This document shows, in pieces, positions 1 to 5,757 of a stretch of DNA of 12,030 bases (the stretch's first letter is position 1; every line of letters begins with the position of its first letter). A model generated the notes under the pieces. It saw nothing but the letters and a program-made list of their open reading frames with translations. It searched no databases and was not told the DNA's origin. The position numbers and the translations under genes were made by a program. This stretch comes from Armatimonadota bacterium (GTDB lineage Bacteria; Armatimonadota; Fimbriimonadia; Fimbriimonadales; ATM1), in NCBI GenBank assembly GCA_013816225.1, contig JACDEQ010000043.1, forward strand, positions 1-12,030, read 5' to 3'.

Positions 1-1
1 G

Positions 2-1111
2 TTCTTGGATTGTCTGGGCGGCTACGGAGTCTTTAGCCTCGGCCACAGGCATCCGAAGGTTGTAGAAGCCGCCAAGAAGGCCCTTGGTACCATGCCGTTG
101 TCCTCCAAAGTCTTTTTCGGGAAAGCCTATGCAGATTTAGCGGAGAAACTTGCACAAATCGTTCCAGGAATGCAGTTCACTTTCATGTGCAACAGCGGTA
201 CCGAGGCGGTCGAGGGTGCGCTTAAGGCCGCGAAAATGTTCGATCACCGGCCCAAAGTCATTTCAACAATAGGCGGGTTTCACGGCAAGAGCATGGGCTC
301 TTTGTCAGCAACAGGCAAGGACAAATACCGCGAACCGTTTTATCCCTTGATTCCGCAGTTCGACTTCGTGCCATTCAACGATGTGGATGCTTTGGCTGCA
401 GCCGTAGACGATCACACCGCTGCGGTCATCGTCGAGCCCGTTCAAGGCGAAGGCGGGATCCACGTGCCGGCGGCCGACTATCTGCCGAAAGTCAAGGAGA
501 CTTGCGAACGGCATGGGGCATTGTTGATCCTCGACGAAGTGCAGACCGGCTTCGGTCGGACCGGCAAGATGTTCGGAATGGAGCACTCGGGCGTCACCGC
601 CGACATCGTCACGCTGGCCAAGTCGCTCGGCGGCGGCGTAGTGCCGGCGGGAGCGTTTATGGGAACCCCTGAGGTCTGGCAGCGCGCGTTCGGCGAGAAT
701 CCCCTGCTTCACACAAGCACCTTCGGCGGTAATCCGCTCGCGTGCTCGGTAGCGCTGGCGATGATCGAAGTGACCGAAGAGGAGGGCCTCGCGGAGAATT
801 CACGCGTTGTAGGCGCCCACCTGATCGCTGGCCTACGCGAGATACGGAAGGAATTTCCACAAATGATCGGCGAGGTTCGCGGGGTCGGACTGATGATCGG
901 GGTGGAATTTGCGATGGACGATATCGGAGAGTTGTGCATCGCGTCCATGGTGAAAAGGGACGTGGTTGCGGCTTACACGCTTAATAATCCGCGCGTAATT
1001 CGATTCGAGCCGCCGCTGATCATGACCGTCGACCAGGCGAACACCGCTGTCGATGTGTTTAGGGAGTCGGTAAAGGAAACGAGCGAATTGCTCACCACGG
1101 TGCTCGGATGA
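2..1111 (+). CDS. patA: Putrescine-type class III aminotransferase, 5' end cut by window
   Basis: PLP-dependent fold-type I aminotransferase moving an amino group from a terminal diamine such as putrescine to 2-oxoglutarate. The frame is open from the first bases, beginning at F-L-D-C-L-G-G-Y-G, and the E. coli family member is about 459 residues. About 90 N-terminal residues are therefore upstream, and the in-frame TTG at nt 5 is not the real start. Numbering from that TTG, visible motifs are NSGTEAVE (63-70, phosphate cup), GGFHGKSMGS (90-99), VEPVQGEGG (143-151), LDEVQTGFGRTG (177-188, with PLP-nitrogen Asp178) and TLAKSLGGG (203-211), where Lys206 is the Schiff-base lysine. The C-terminal stretch TLNNPRVIRFEPPL is typical of PatA/YgjG rather than ArgD, though acetylornithine or ornithine aminotransferase remains possible. 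The stop overlaps the next start (ATGA), so the genes are translationally coupled. Confidence 0.85.
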   Translation, partial: FLDCLGGYGVFSLGHRHPKVVEAAKKALGTMPLSSKVFFGKAYADLAEKLAQIVPGMQFTFMCNSGTEAVEGALKAAKMFDHRPKVISTIGGFHGKSMGSLSATGKDKYREPFYPLIPQFDFVPFNDVDALAAAVDDHTAAVIVEPVQGEGGIHVPAADYLPKVKETCERHGALLILDEVQTGFGRTGKMFGMEHSGVTADIVTLAKSLGGGVVPAGAFMGTPEVWQRAFGENPLLHTSTFGGNPLACSVALAMIEVTEEEGLAENSRVVGAHLIAGLREIRKEFPQMIGEVRGVGLMIGVEFAMDDIGELCIASMVKRDVVAAYTLNNPRVIRFEPPLIMTVDQANTAVDVFRESVKETSELLTTVLG

Positions 1112-1875
1112 AAGTGAGATTCGACGAAATATACGCTTCGATCGACGGGGCAAACCTTCGATACAACGCAATTCTTCCGGATTCCACTGAGTTGTCGGCC
1201 GCTGTAGTTTGCATACACGGCGGCGGTTGGGTTAGCGGAGACCGAAACGATATGAACGAGGTGGCACGCTACTTCGCAGATCACGGGTACGCAGCCTTTA
1301 GCCCGCAGTACCGTCTCGCGCCGCTTCATCCATACCCTGCAGCCATCGAGGACGGCCGGACATTTTTAGCCTTTCTTAGAGAAAACAGCGATAAATTAGG
1401 GGTTCGCTCGAACGCAATTGGCGTCATCGGAAACAGCGCAGGAGGCCATCTCTCTGCGTTGCTAGGAACGTCAACGGACCCTCAAGAAAAGGCCGACGCG
1501 GTTGTGAACATTTCCGGCCTTGTCGACTTAACGGATCCGAATAAGCACCACCCGCAGATTTCGTGGGATTTTATCGGCCAGTTTATGGGCGCCCCTTTCG
1601 CGCAAAATTCCGCAGCGTGGATCGAAGCGAGCCCTCTTTACCAAGTTAGACCGAGCACCTCGCCGATGCTGATTATTCACGGCTCGGACGACGATATCGT
1701 TTGGCCTGACCAAAGCAAACGGCTCAAAGAGGCGCTCGATAATGTTGGCGTGGAGAATGAACTGATCATTTTGGATGGAGAGGGGCATAGTTTTGCCGTG
1801 CAAGGCTTCGAAACAATTTTAGATCGCGCCCTTGGATTCTTCGATGCCAAGCTGCGCTCAGGAGCATTGAAATGA
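1108..1875 (+). CDS. Alpha/beta hydrolase (esterase / BD-FAE-like), 255 aa
   Basis: Cytoplasmic serine hydrolase of the small esterase group (carboxylesterase, hormone-sensitive-lipase and kynurenine-formamidase relatives). No signal peptide is visible. An oxyanion-hole HGGGW motif lies at residues 37-41. The nucleophile elbow G-N-S-A-G (108-112) gives Ser110. The acid is probably Asp195 in HGSDDDIV, and the base is His227 in GEGHSF. The triad is complete and the length suits a single-domain enzyme. The start is the ATG of an ATGA overlap with the aminotransferase stop, and the stop overlaps the threonine aldolase start in the same way, so the gene is the middle of a coupled three-gene operon. 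The natural substrate cannot be read from sequence. Its neighbours suggest an amide or ester of an amine or amino acid, but that is inference. Confidence 0.9.
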   Translation: MKVRFDEIYASIDGANLRYNAILPDSTELSAAVVCIHGGGWVSGDRNDMNEVARYFADHGYAAFSPQYRLAPLHPYPAAIEDGRTFLAFLRENSDKLGVRSNAIGVIGNSAGGHLSALLGTSTDPQEKADAVVNISGLVDLTDPNKHHPQISWDFIGQFMGAPFAQNSAAWIEASPLYQVRPSTSPMLIIHGSDDDIVWPDQSKRLKEALDNVGVENELIILDGEGHSFAVQGFETILDRALGFFDAKLRSGALK

Positions 1876-2909
1876 TCGTAGACCTTAGAAGCGACACCGT
1901 TACCCGGCCGACTCCGGAAATGTACGACGCCATGACGCGAGCGGAGTTGGGCGACGATGTGTTGGGGGACGACCCGACCGTTATCCAGCTGGAGGATCTC
2001 GCCGCTGCGAAAATGCGCAAGGAAGCTGCCCTTTTCGTGCCTAGCGGCACGATGGGGAACCAGGTCGCGGTTCGCACCTGGATAAAGCCGGGAGAGGCGG
2101 TGATCCTGGAGCAGGATTCACATATTCAGTTCTACGAATCGGGCGGTATTTCGGCCCACGCCGGCGCGATGACCTGGGCGCTACCCTCCAAAAACGGCGT
2201 CATGGATCCCGCGGACGTCCGAGGCAGAGTAACCGCAGGAAATATCCATACTCCGGCAACGCAACTGCTGTGCCTCGAAAATACTCACAATCGTGCAGGT
2301 GGAACGACGATTCCGCTTGAAACCATGGCAGAATTTCGGAAAATCGCCGACGAAAACGGCATGAAAGTCCATTTGGACGGCGCCCGAATCTTTAATGCGG
2401 CCACGTATCTGAGTGTTCCGGCTGCGGAAATGGCGAAATACGCCGACTCGGTCATGTTTTGCCTGAGCAAAGGGCTGTCCTGCCCAATCGGCTCTCTAAT
2501 CGCCGGACCCGCCGAATTTATCGAAAGGGCGCGTTGGAATAGAAAGCGGCTGGGTGGAGGATTGCGCCAGGCAGGTGTCCTTGCGGCGTGCGGAGTTTTT
2601 GCATTGAATAATTTGGTCGATCGGCTTGCCGACGATCACCGTCGGGCAAGAGAATTCGCCGAGCATCTAAACACGATTCCTGGAATTTCGGTGGACATGT
2701 CCGGCCAGCAAACGAACATCGTCGGCGCAACGACCGATGGCGCCGCCGTCGAATGGCAATCATCTTTGGAAGAGGGTGGAGTCCGCTGCTTCGCAACTGG
2801 GCCGAACCGTCTGCGTTTTGTGTTCCACCGGGAGATCGACGACGAGCGTCTTGCGCGAGCAAAAGAAGCCGTTAGTGCAATTCGGAAAGAGCTTTCTTCA
2901 GCGCATTGA
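1872..2909 (+). CDS. ltaE: Low-specificity L-threonine aldolase
   Basis: PLP enzyme cleaving L-threonine or L-allo-threonine (and related beta-hydroxy amino acids) to glycine plus an aldehyde; cytosolic. The 345 residues match the family length. It opens with the hallmark DLRSDTVTRPTPEM (4-17). It carries GDDVLGDDPTV (27-37), the PLP-stacking histidine His84 in DSHIQFYE, NTHN (137-140), HLDGARIFNA (167-176, with Asp169 contacting the pyridine nitrogen and Arg172) and the Schiff-base lysine Lys200 in SKGLSCPIGS. The start overlaps the hydrolase stop by 4 nt (ATGA). The last 38 bp overlap, in antisense, the end of the isomerase gene on the other strand. L-allo versus L specificity cannot be decided from the sequence. 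Confidence 0.93.
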   Translation: MIVDLRSDTVTRPTPEMYDAMTRAELGDDVLGDDPTVIQLEDLAAAKMRKEAALFVPSGTMGNQVAVRTWIKPGEAVILEQDSHIQFYESGGISAHAGAMTWALPSKNGVMDPADVRGRVTAGNIHTPATQLLCLENTHNRAGGTTIPLETMAEFRKIADENGMKVHLDGARIFNAATYLSVPAAEMAKYADSVMFCLSKGLSCPIGSLIAGPAEFIERARWNRKRLGGGLRQAGVLAACGVFALNNLVDRLADDHRRAREFAEHLNTIPGISVDMSGQQTNIVGATTDGAAVEWQSSLEEGGVRCFATGPNRLRFVFHREIDDERLARAKEAVSAIRKELSSAH

Positions 2910-3930
2910 TCGAGTCGATCGCCTCGGGGTCGATCCCATAGAGCGCGGCCATATAAAGGCTCACAAGATCGCCGAAAAACGTGAGCGTGAGCATTTGCGT
3001 CAACAGCGAGCTGCCTTCTGCACGGACGACGTGCGCTTCACCCTTTCCGGAGAAAATCTCTTGTGTAACGCGTGAGCGCTCCTGCATTCGTTTCGATTCG
3101 TCGCCATTTTCCAAGATAACCGTTGCCCATTTCGAAACGCCCTGCCTATCTGCGAGCGACCACCCCATGATTTCATTGTGGTTCAGCTCAGGAAAAGTGT
3201 TCGCAAACGCCATCGTTTTAGAATTCTCGTTTATTTGTGATTTCCACCGATTCGCCACAATTCCCTGCCACGGGCCCAGCCCATAAATGAGCGGAACTGT
3301 CTCGAACAGCTTGCCGGCGAGCACTTTGGCAGGGTTGGCTCGCGCCTGGACACCCCACCGTTCCACGCAAGAATCGAGCATTACGAATGCCGCCTCGAAC
3401 TCCAATTCCGGTAAATAGCCGAGACGAACACAAGCAACAGCGGGCGGAACAAACAAAAAGCCTAGCGCAGTCCTCGGGGGCTGCCCTGCCTGAACCTTGA
3501 TCACCGGAAAGCCCTCTTTGGCGCCGACCTCAAGTAGCGCCCCGCCAGAGGTCACCGCCAGCATCTTGCAACCGCGCCCCAGCGCTTCGGCCGATGCCGT
3601 TAGCGTCTCCTCGGTGTTGCCGCTGTAACTGCACGCGATCACCAGCGTCCGTTCGTTCACAAAGGTCGGCAAGGCGTAATCGCGCAAAACAAAACAGGGC
3701 GTCTTCGAAAACGCTTCGAAGAGCGCCCGCAGAAAATCGCCTCCCGCCGCAGACCCGCCCACACCGGCAACGACGATCTGGTCGCACCCGGTCAAAGAAT
3801 CGTTGAGCGAGGCAGACGAGGCAATAGAAAGGGCTTTCCGGCATTGATCCGGAAAGCCCATCGTCAGGCCCATCATCCCCTTCGGGTCGTTCCGCAGAAC
3901 GAACGCCGGGTCGTCGAGCCGGTTGGGCAT
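2872..3930 (-). CDS. Bifunctional phosphoglucose/phosphomannose isomerase (SIS family)
   Basis: Interconverts fructose 6-phosphate with glucose 6-phosphate and mannose 6-phosphate; cytosolic. The 352-residue length and motif order match the short PGI/PMI family (as in Pyrobaculum aerophilum) rather than the ~550-residue classical Pgi. There are two sugar-isomerase (SIS) lobes. The first carries AGVGGSAAGGD (55-65) and the phosphate-binding SYSGNTEET (101-109). QPPRTALGF (150-158) follows, with the conserved Arg153. The second lobe has ELNHNEIMGW (248-257), a likely source of the catalytic Glu. The C-terminus IDSINALKKAL is also family-like. The start ATG overlaps the ssb stop by one base (TAATG), indicating coupling. 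The 3' end runs 38 bp into the convergent ltaE gene. Confidence 0.9.
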   Translation of the reverse strand: MPNRLDDPAFVLRNDPKGMMGLTMGFPDQCRKALSIASSASLNDSLTGCDQIVVAGVGGSAAGGDFLRALFEAFSKTPCFVLRDYALPTFVNERTLVIACSYSGNTEETLTASAEALGRGCKMLAVTSGGALLEVGAKEGFPVIKVQAGQPPRTALGFLFVPPAVACVRLGYLPELEFEAAFVMLDSCVERWGVQARANPAKVLAGKLFETVPLIYGLGPWQGIVANRWKSQINENSKTMAFANTFPELNHNEIMGWSLADRQGVSKWATVILENGDESKRMQERSRVTQEIFSGKGEAHVVRAEGSSLLTQMLTLTFFGDLVSLYMAALYGIDPEAIDSINALKKALSELH

Positions 3931-4361
3931 TACTCTTCCCCGAACGGATCGTAGTCGCCTTCGGAAACCTCAGCCGGTTCAGTTGACGCCGCAGGCGCGC
4001 CGACGGCGGCAGGCTGGCCGCCCGCGTCGTCGCGCGGACGATCGAGAAGCACAACGTTGTCGGCGACGATCTCGAACGTGTTCACCTCGACGCCATCCTT
4101 GTTGGTGTACTTTCGAGTCTGCAAGCGACCTTGCACACCGATCATTCGCCCCTTGCTTGCATAGTTGGCGACAAACTCGGCGGTTTGGTTCCAAGCCGTG
4201 ACATTAAAGAAATCGGCGTCCTTCTCGTTCGGGTCCTGCGGCTTGAACCTTTTTTCTACCGCGATGCCAAAGCCCACAACCTGCTTGCCGGTGGTTGTCG
4301 TCCGGAGTTCCGGGTCGCGCGTCAGACGGCCTGTCATAGTAACGCTGTTTATCGAACTCAT
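3930..4361 (-). CDS. ssb: Single-stranded DNA-binding protein
   Basis: Binds single-stranded DNA during replication, recombination and repair, and recruits partner enzymes through its C-terminal tip. Residues 1-110 are a standard OB fold: the opening SINSVTMTGRLTRDPELR, FFNVTAWNQTAEF (51-63), KGRMIGVQGRLQTRKY (70-85) and a strand ending VADNVVLLDRPR. A low-complexity Ala/Pro/Gly linker follows. The tail is acidic, SEGDYDPFGEE, so the usual terminal Pro-Phe sits three residues before the end. The start is supported by GGGAGGAG 7 nt upstream, lying inside the rpsF stop region. It is three bases downstream of rpsF, and its TAA overlaps the next gene's ATG. The length (143) is normal for the short SSBs. 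Confidence 0.95.
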   Translation of the reverse strand: MSSINSVTMTGRLTRDPELRTTTTGKQVVGFGIAVEKRFKPQDPNEKDADFFNVTAWNQTAEFVANYASKGRMIGVQGRLQTRKYTNKDGVEVNTFEIVADNVVLLDRPRDDAGGQPAAVGAPAASTEPAEVSEGDYDPFGEE

Positions 4362-4364
4362 GAT

Positions 4365-4658
4365 TTACTCCTCCCGCAGGTAGATCCTGCCACGGACTAC
4401 TTCGTCGTTGATGCGAAAGAGCCTGCTAAGCTCCGCTGGAACTTTTGCGGGCGCGGAAAACTGAAGCAGACAATAGTTGCCCTCGGAGTGCCCTTTGATG
4501 GGGTAGGACAGCTTGCGCTTGTCCCACTTCTCGGCTTTCTCGACGGTTCCGCCGTGCTCCTCGATAAACTTCTTGTACTTTTCGACGTTCTTGCCAACGG
4601 CTTCGTCGTCGAGGTTGGCGGGCACGATGTAAAGGGCTTCGTATGCTCTGGTGTTCAA
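4365..4658 (-). CDS. rpsF: Small ribosomal subunit protein bS6 (TTG start)
   Basis: 30S platform protein that pairs with bS18 on 16S helix 22. The 97-residue product starts (M)NTRAYEALYIVPANLDDEAV. It contains the family segments FIEEHGGTVEKAEKWDKRKLSYPIKGHSEGNY and LSRLFRINDEVVRGRI. An in-frame ATG exists 96 nt further upstream at 4754. I prefer the TTG at 4656-4658 because AGGGAGG lies four bases before it and because family homology begins exactly there. The gene is first in rpsF-ssb-isomerase and is divergent from tRNA-Asn. The usual partners rpsR and rplI are absent from this cluster. The leader can fold over the SD (see separate entry). Confidence 0.94.
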   Translation of the reverse strand: MNTRAYEALYIVPANLDDEAVGKNVEKYKKFIEEHGGTVEKAEKWDKRKLSYPIKGHSEGNYCLLQFSAPAKVPAELSRLFRINDEVVRGRIYLREE

Positions 4659-4663
4659 ATAAT

Positions 4664-4707
4664 CCTCCCTATGGTCACTCGGTTCCGCAACAAACGGAAC
4701 AGAGAGG
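4664..4707 (-). promoter_or_regulatory. Putative rpsF leader hairpin sequestering the SD (S6:S18-like)
   Basis: In the rpsF leader (read on the minus strand) CCTCTCT (4707-4701) can pair with AGGGAGG (4670-4664), which is the rpsF Shine-Dalgarno. Six pairs are Watson-Crick and one is a G-U. Stacked directly on it is a perfect 6-bp apical hairpin, GTTCCG (4700-4695) with CGGAAC (4687-4682), loop of 7. The 3' side carries an 11-nt unpaired bulge, CGAGTGACCAT, which makes a CCG with the closing base. Known rpsF autoregulatory leaders bind bS6:bS18 through a bulged CCG near a hairpin. The match is by eye and unfolded, so the regulatory role is inference. Confidence 0.45.
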
Positions 4708-4726
4708 CATGGTCTATTGGAGGCGA

Positions 4727-4732
4727 AGTATA
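4727..4732 (-). promoter_or_regulatory. rpsF: Probable -10 box of rpsF operon
   Basis: TATACT on the minus strand, five of six matches to TATAAT, lies about 70 bases before the rpsF TTG. Transcription from it would begin just upstream of the leader hairpin. I found no convincing -35 box at the expected distance, so this is tentative. Confidence 0.35.
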
Positions 4733-4744
4733 CCCTGCCGGGGG

Positions 4745-4750
4745 TAGACT
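4745..4750 (+). promoter_or_regulatory. Possible -10 box of tRNA-Asn
   Basis: TAGACT (a TANNNT box) ends 13 bases before the tRNA's first nucleotide, a fitting distance for a short 5' leader. It faces the rpsF -10 box, with only 12 bases between the two, so the two divergent promoters would share space. No clear -35 box was found. Confidence 0.25.
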
Positions 4751-4763
4751 CCACTCTCCGCCT

Positions 4764-4838
4764 TGCCGCATAGCTCAGTGGTAGAGCAGCTGACTGTTAA
4801 TCAGCGGGTCGTAGGTTCGAGTCCTACTGCGGCAGCCA
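4764..4838 (+). tRNA. tRNA-Asn (anticodon GTT), CCA encoded
   Basis: Full cloverleaf folded by hand. The acceptor TGCCGCA pairs with TGCGGCA (7/7). The D stem is GCTC/GAGC with loop AGTGGTA. The anticodon stem is GCTGA/TCAGC with loop CTGTTAA, which gives anticodon GTT and so asparagine. The variable loop is GGGTC, and the T stem is GTAGG/CCTAC with loop TTCGAGT. The discriminator G4835 is followed by CCA in the DNA (4836-4838). All stems are perfect. The gene is divergent from rpsF, and the sequence behind its 3' end is gene debris, as expected of a tRNA used as an integration site. Confidence 0.97.
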
Positions 4839-4852
4839 TGATTTTGAACCTA

Positions 4853-4867
4853 AATTACCAGGTAATT
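4853..4867. repeat. 15-bp palindrome behind tRNA-Asn
   Basis: AATTACC-A-GGTAATT is a perfect inverted repeat with a one-base centre, beginning 15 bases after the tRNA CCA end. The size and symmetry would suit an operator for a dimeric regulator or a recombinase core site. It is too short and lacks a T run for a terminator. Function unknown. Confidence 0.6.
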
Positions 4868-4887
4868 GGTGAGGCCATGGCAAATGA

Positions 4888-4911
4888 TGTATGCCTTATT
4901 GTATGCCTTAT
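4888..4911. repeat. Perfect 12-bp tandem direct repeat
   Basis: TGTATGCCTTAT occurs twice with no gap (4888-4899 and 4900-4911), 21 bp after the palindrome and about 65 bp before the hsdM relic. Paired direct repeats of this size are seen as regulator sites and as arm-type sites of integrases. Which, if either, applies cannot be decided here. Confidence 0.7.
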
Positions 4912-4975
4912 GGGGTGAAACAGGCGAGTTTTGAGACAATTCTGCGTGGGCCTGTCCCCAAGGAGTGACTTGGAA

Positions 4976-5031
4976 ATGTTGACCGGCGACCTACAAAATA
5001 AAATCGACCGAGCCTGGGATTCTTCTGGTCG
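4976..5031 (+). pseudogene. hsdM: Relic of the start of a type I methyltransferase gene (hsdM)
   Basis: From ATG 4976 the frame reads M-L-T-G-D-L-Q-N-K-I-D-R-A-W-D. After one base is lost near 5021 it continues F-W-S-A in the next frame (from 5023). This matches the characteristic opening of HsdM, the N6-adenine methyltransferase subunit of type I restriction-modification systems, which reads (M)LTG(D/E)L-(K/R)-x-x-(V/I)D-x-x-W-x-x-FWSGG. Resemblance stops after about 20 residues and both frames close soon after. AAGGAG lies 10 bases upstream of the ATG. Only the 5' tip survives, so it is non-functional. The match is short, so chance cannot be fully excluded. Confidence 0.5.
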
Positions 5032-5361
5032 GCCGCGATCTGGCAAGAACGCTACCTAGTACTTAGTGTCTGAATCGGGTATTCCGGCTATAGCCCTTAC
5101 TTGCGCCATCGCATTCAGTCCATCCCGGCGAAAGTTTCGGCGAAGGTTTGCGCGGGGATTGAGGGCTGGCTCCTGATCCTTTCTCTTTGGCGTACGCTCT
5201 TGCCTGCCTATTCCCTGAAGTGTGCTGGGCTCAAGGGTAGCCCCATTCGGGACGATCAATGTATACGAGGCAGTGGGTACGCCAGTACAGTAAAGCCCAA
5301 GACCAAAGACCGATTCTCCGTAGCTCTTTGTTCCGGTTCTCGCGAGCTGAAGACCGGATGC
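5032..5361. other. Stretch without a recognisable gene
   Basis: Between the hsdM relic and the epimerase fragment both strands contain open stretches: plus-strand frame from 5101, and minus strand 5056-5586. Neither has a convincing start with SD, and neither product resembles a family I know. The minus-strand C-terminal reading (ending ...AGIPDSDTKY) is the only one with some protein-like character. I treat the stretch as remnant DNA joined to the epimerase fragment at about 5360. Confidence 0.4.
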
Positions 5362-5757
5362 ACGATCGTCGATTGGATGTGGAAGCGCGGATGGGACGAC
5401 GAATGCGGCGGCCTCCGTTACTATGACGACCTCAAGGGTTTGCCCATCCAGGAGTACTGGCACGACATGAAGTTTTGGTGGCCGCACTGCGAGGCCATGA
5501 TCGCGACGGCGTTGGCTTGGAAACTCACTGGACAAGAGCGCTATGCAGAGTGGCACGAGCAAGTTCACGACTGGAGCTTCGAGCACTTTGCCGATCCCGA
5601 GTTCGGCGAGTGGTTCGGCTATCTACGCCGGGACGGGTCGGTTTCGTCACGCCTTAAGGGCAGCATGTTCAAGGGCCCGTTCCACCTGCCCCGCGCGCTG
5701 TGGTATTGCTGGAAGCTGCTCGAGGCGGACGACCGAGATACTGCGCCTACACCTTAG
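5359..5757 (+). pseudogene. C-terminal fragment of an N-acylglucosamine 2-epimerase-family gene
   Basis: The frame encodes the last third of an AGE/RnBP-family (alpha6/alpha6 barrel) sugar epimerase or isomerase. It starts near C-T-I-V-D-W-M-W-K-R-G-W-D-D and runs through CGGLRYYDD, YWHDMKFWWPHCEAM, GEWFGYLRRDG and KGPFHLPRALWYCW. The last of these holds one of the two conserved catalytic histidines (FHxPRAL). Intact members are about 400 residues; only about 123 conserved residues remain. The barrel's N-terminal two thirds, with the other catalytic histidine, are missing. Upstream in-frame sequence (from a TTG at 5101) has no family resemblance and no SD, so I call it a 5'-deleted relic. Its stop (5755-5757) lies 11 bp inside the end of the convergent hydrolase gene. 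Confidence 0.8.

Noticed and set aside
3530..4054. Long minus-strand open frame across the isomerase and ssb genes
   Set aside because: It is an out-of-frame shadow of two genes with clear family motifs; its product is arginine-rich and unlike any protein.
4659..4754. Longer rpsF product starting at the in-frame ATG 4754
   Set aside because: The extra 32 residues are not bS6-like, would read through the leader hairpin and the SD, and would start upstream of the likely promoter.
5101..5757. A 218-residue gene starting with TTG at 5101
   Set aside because: Only the last ~125 residues resemble a family, the first 85 do not, and the TTG lacks an SD. A truncated epimerase gene explains it better.
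4764..5757. A complete integrated island with att repeats or an integrase
   Set aside because: No integrase gene and no second copy of the tRNA 3' end seen in the window; only debris supports past integration.
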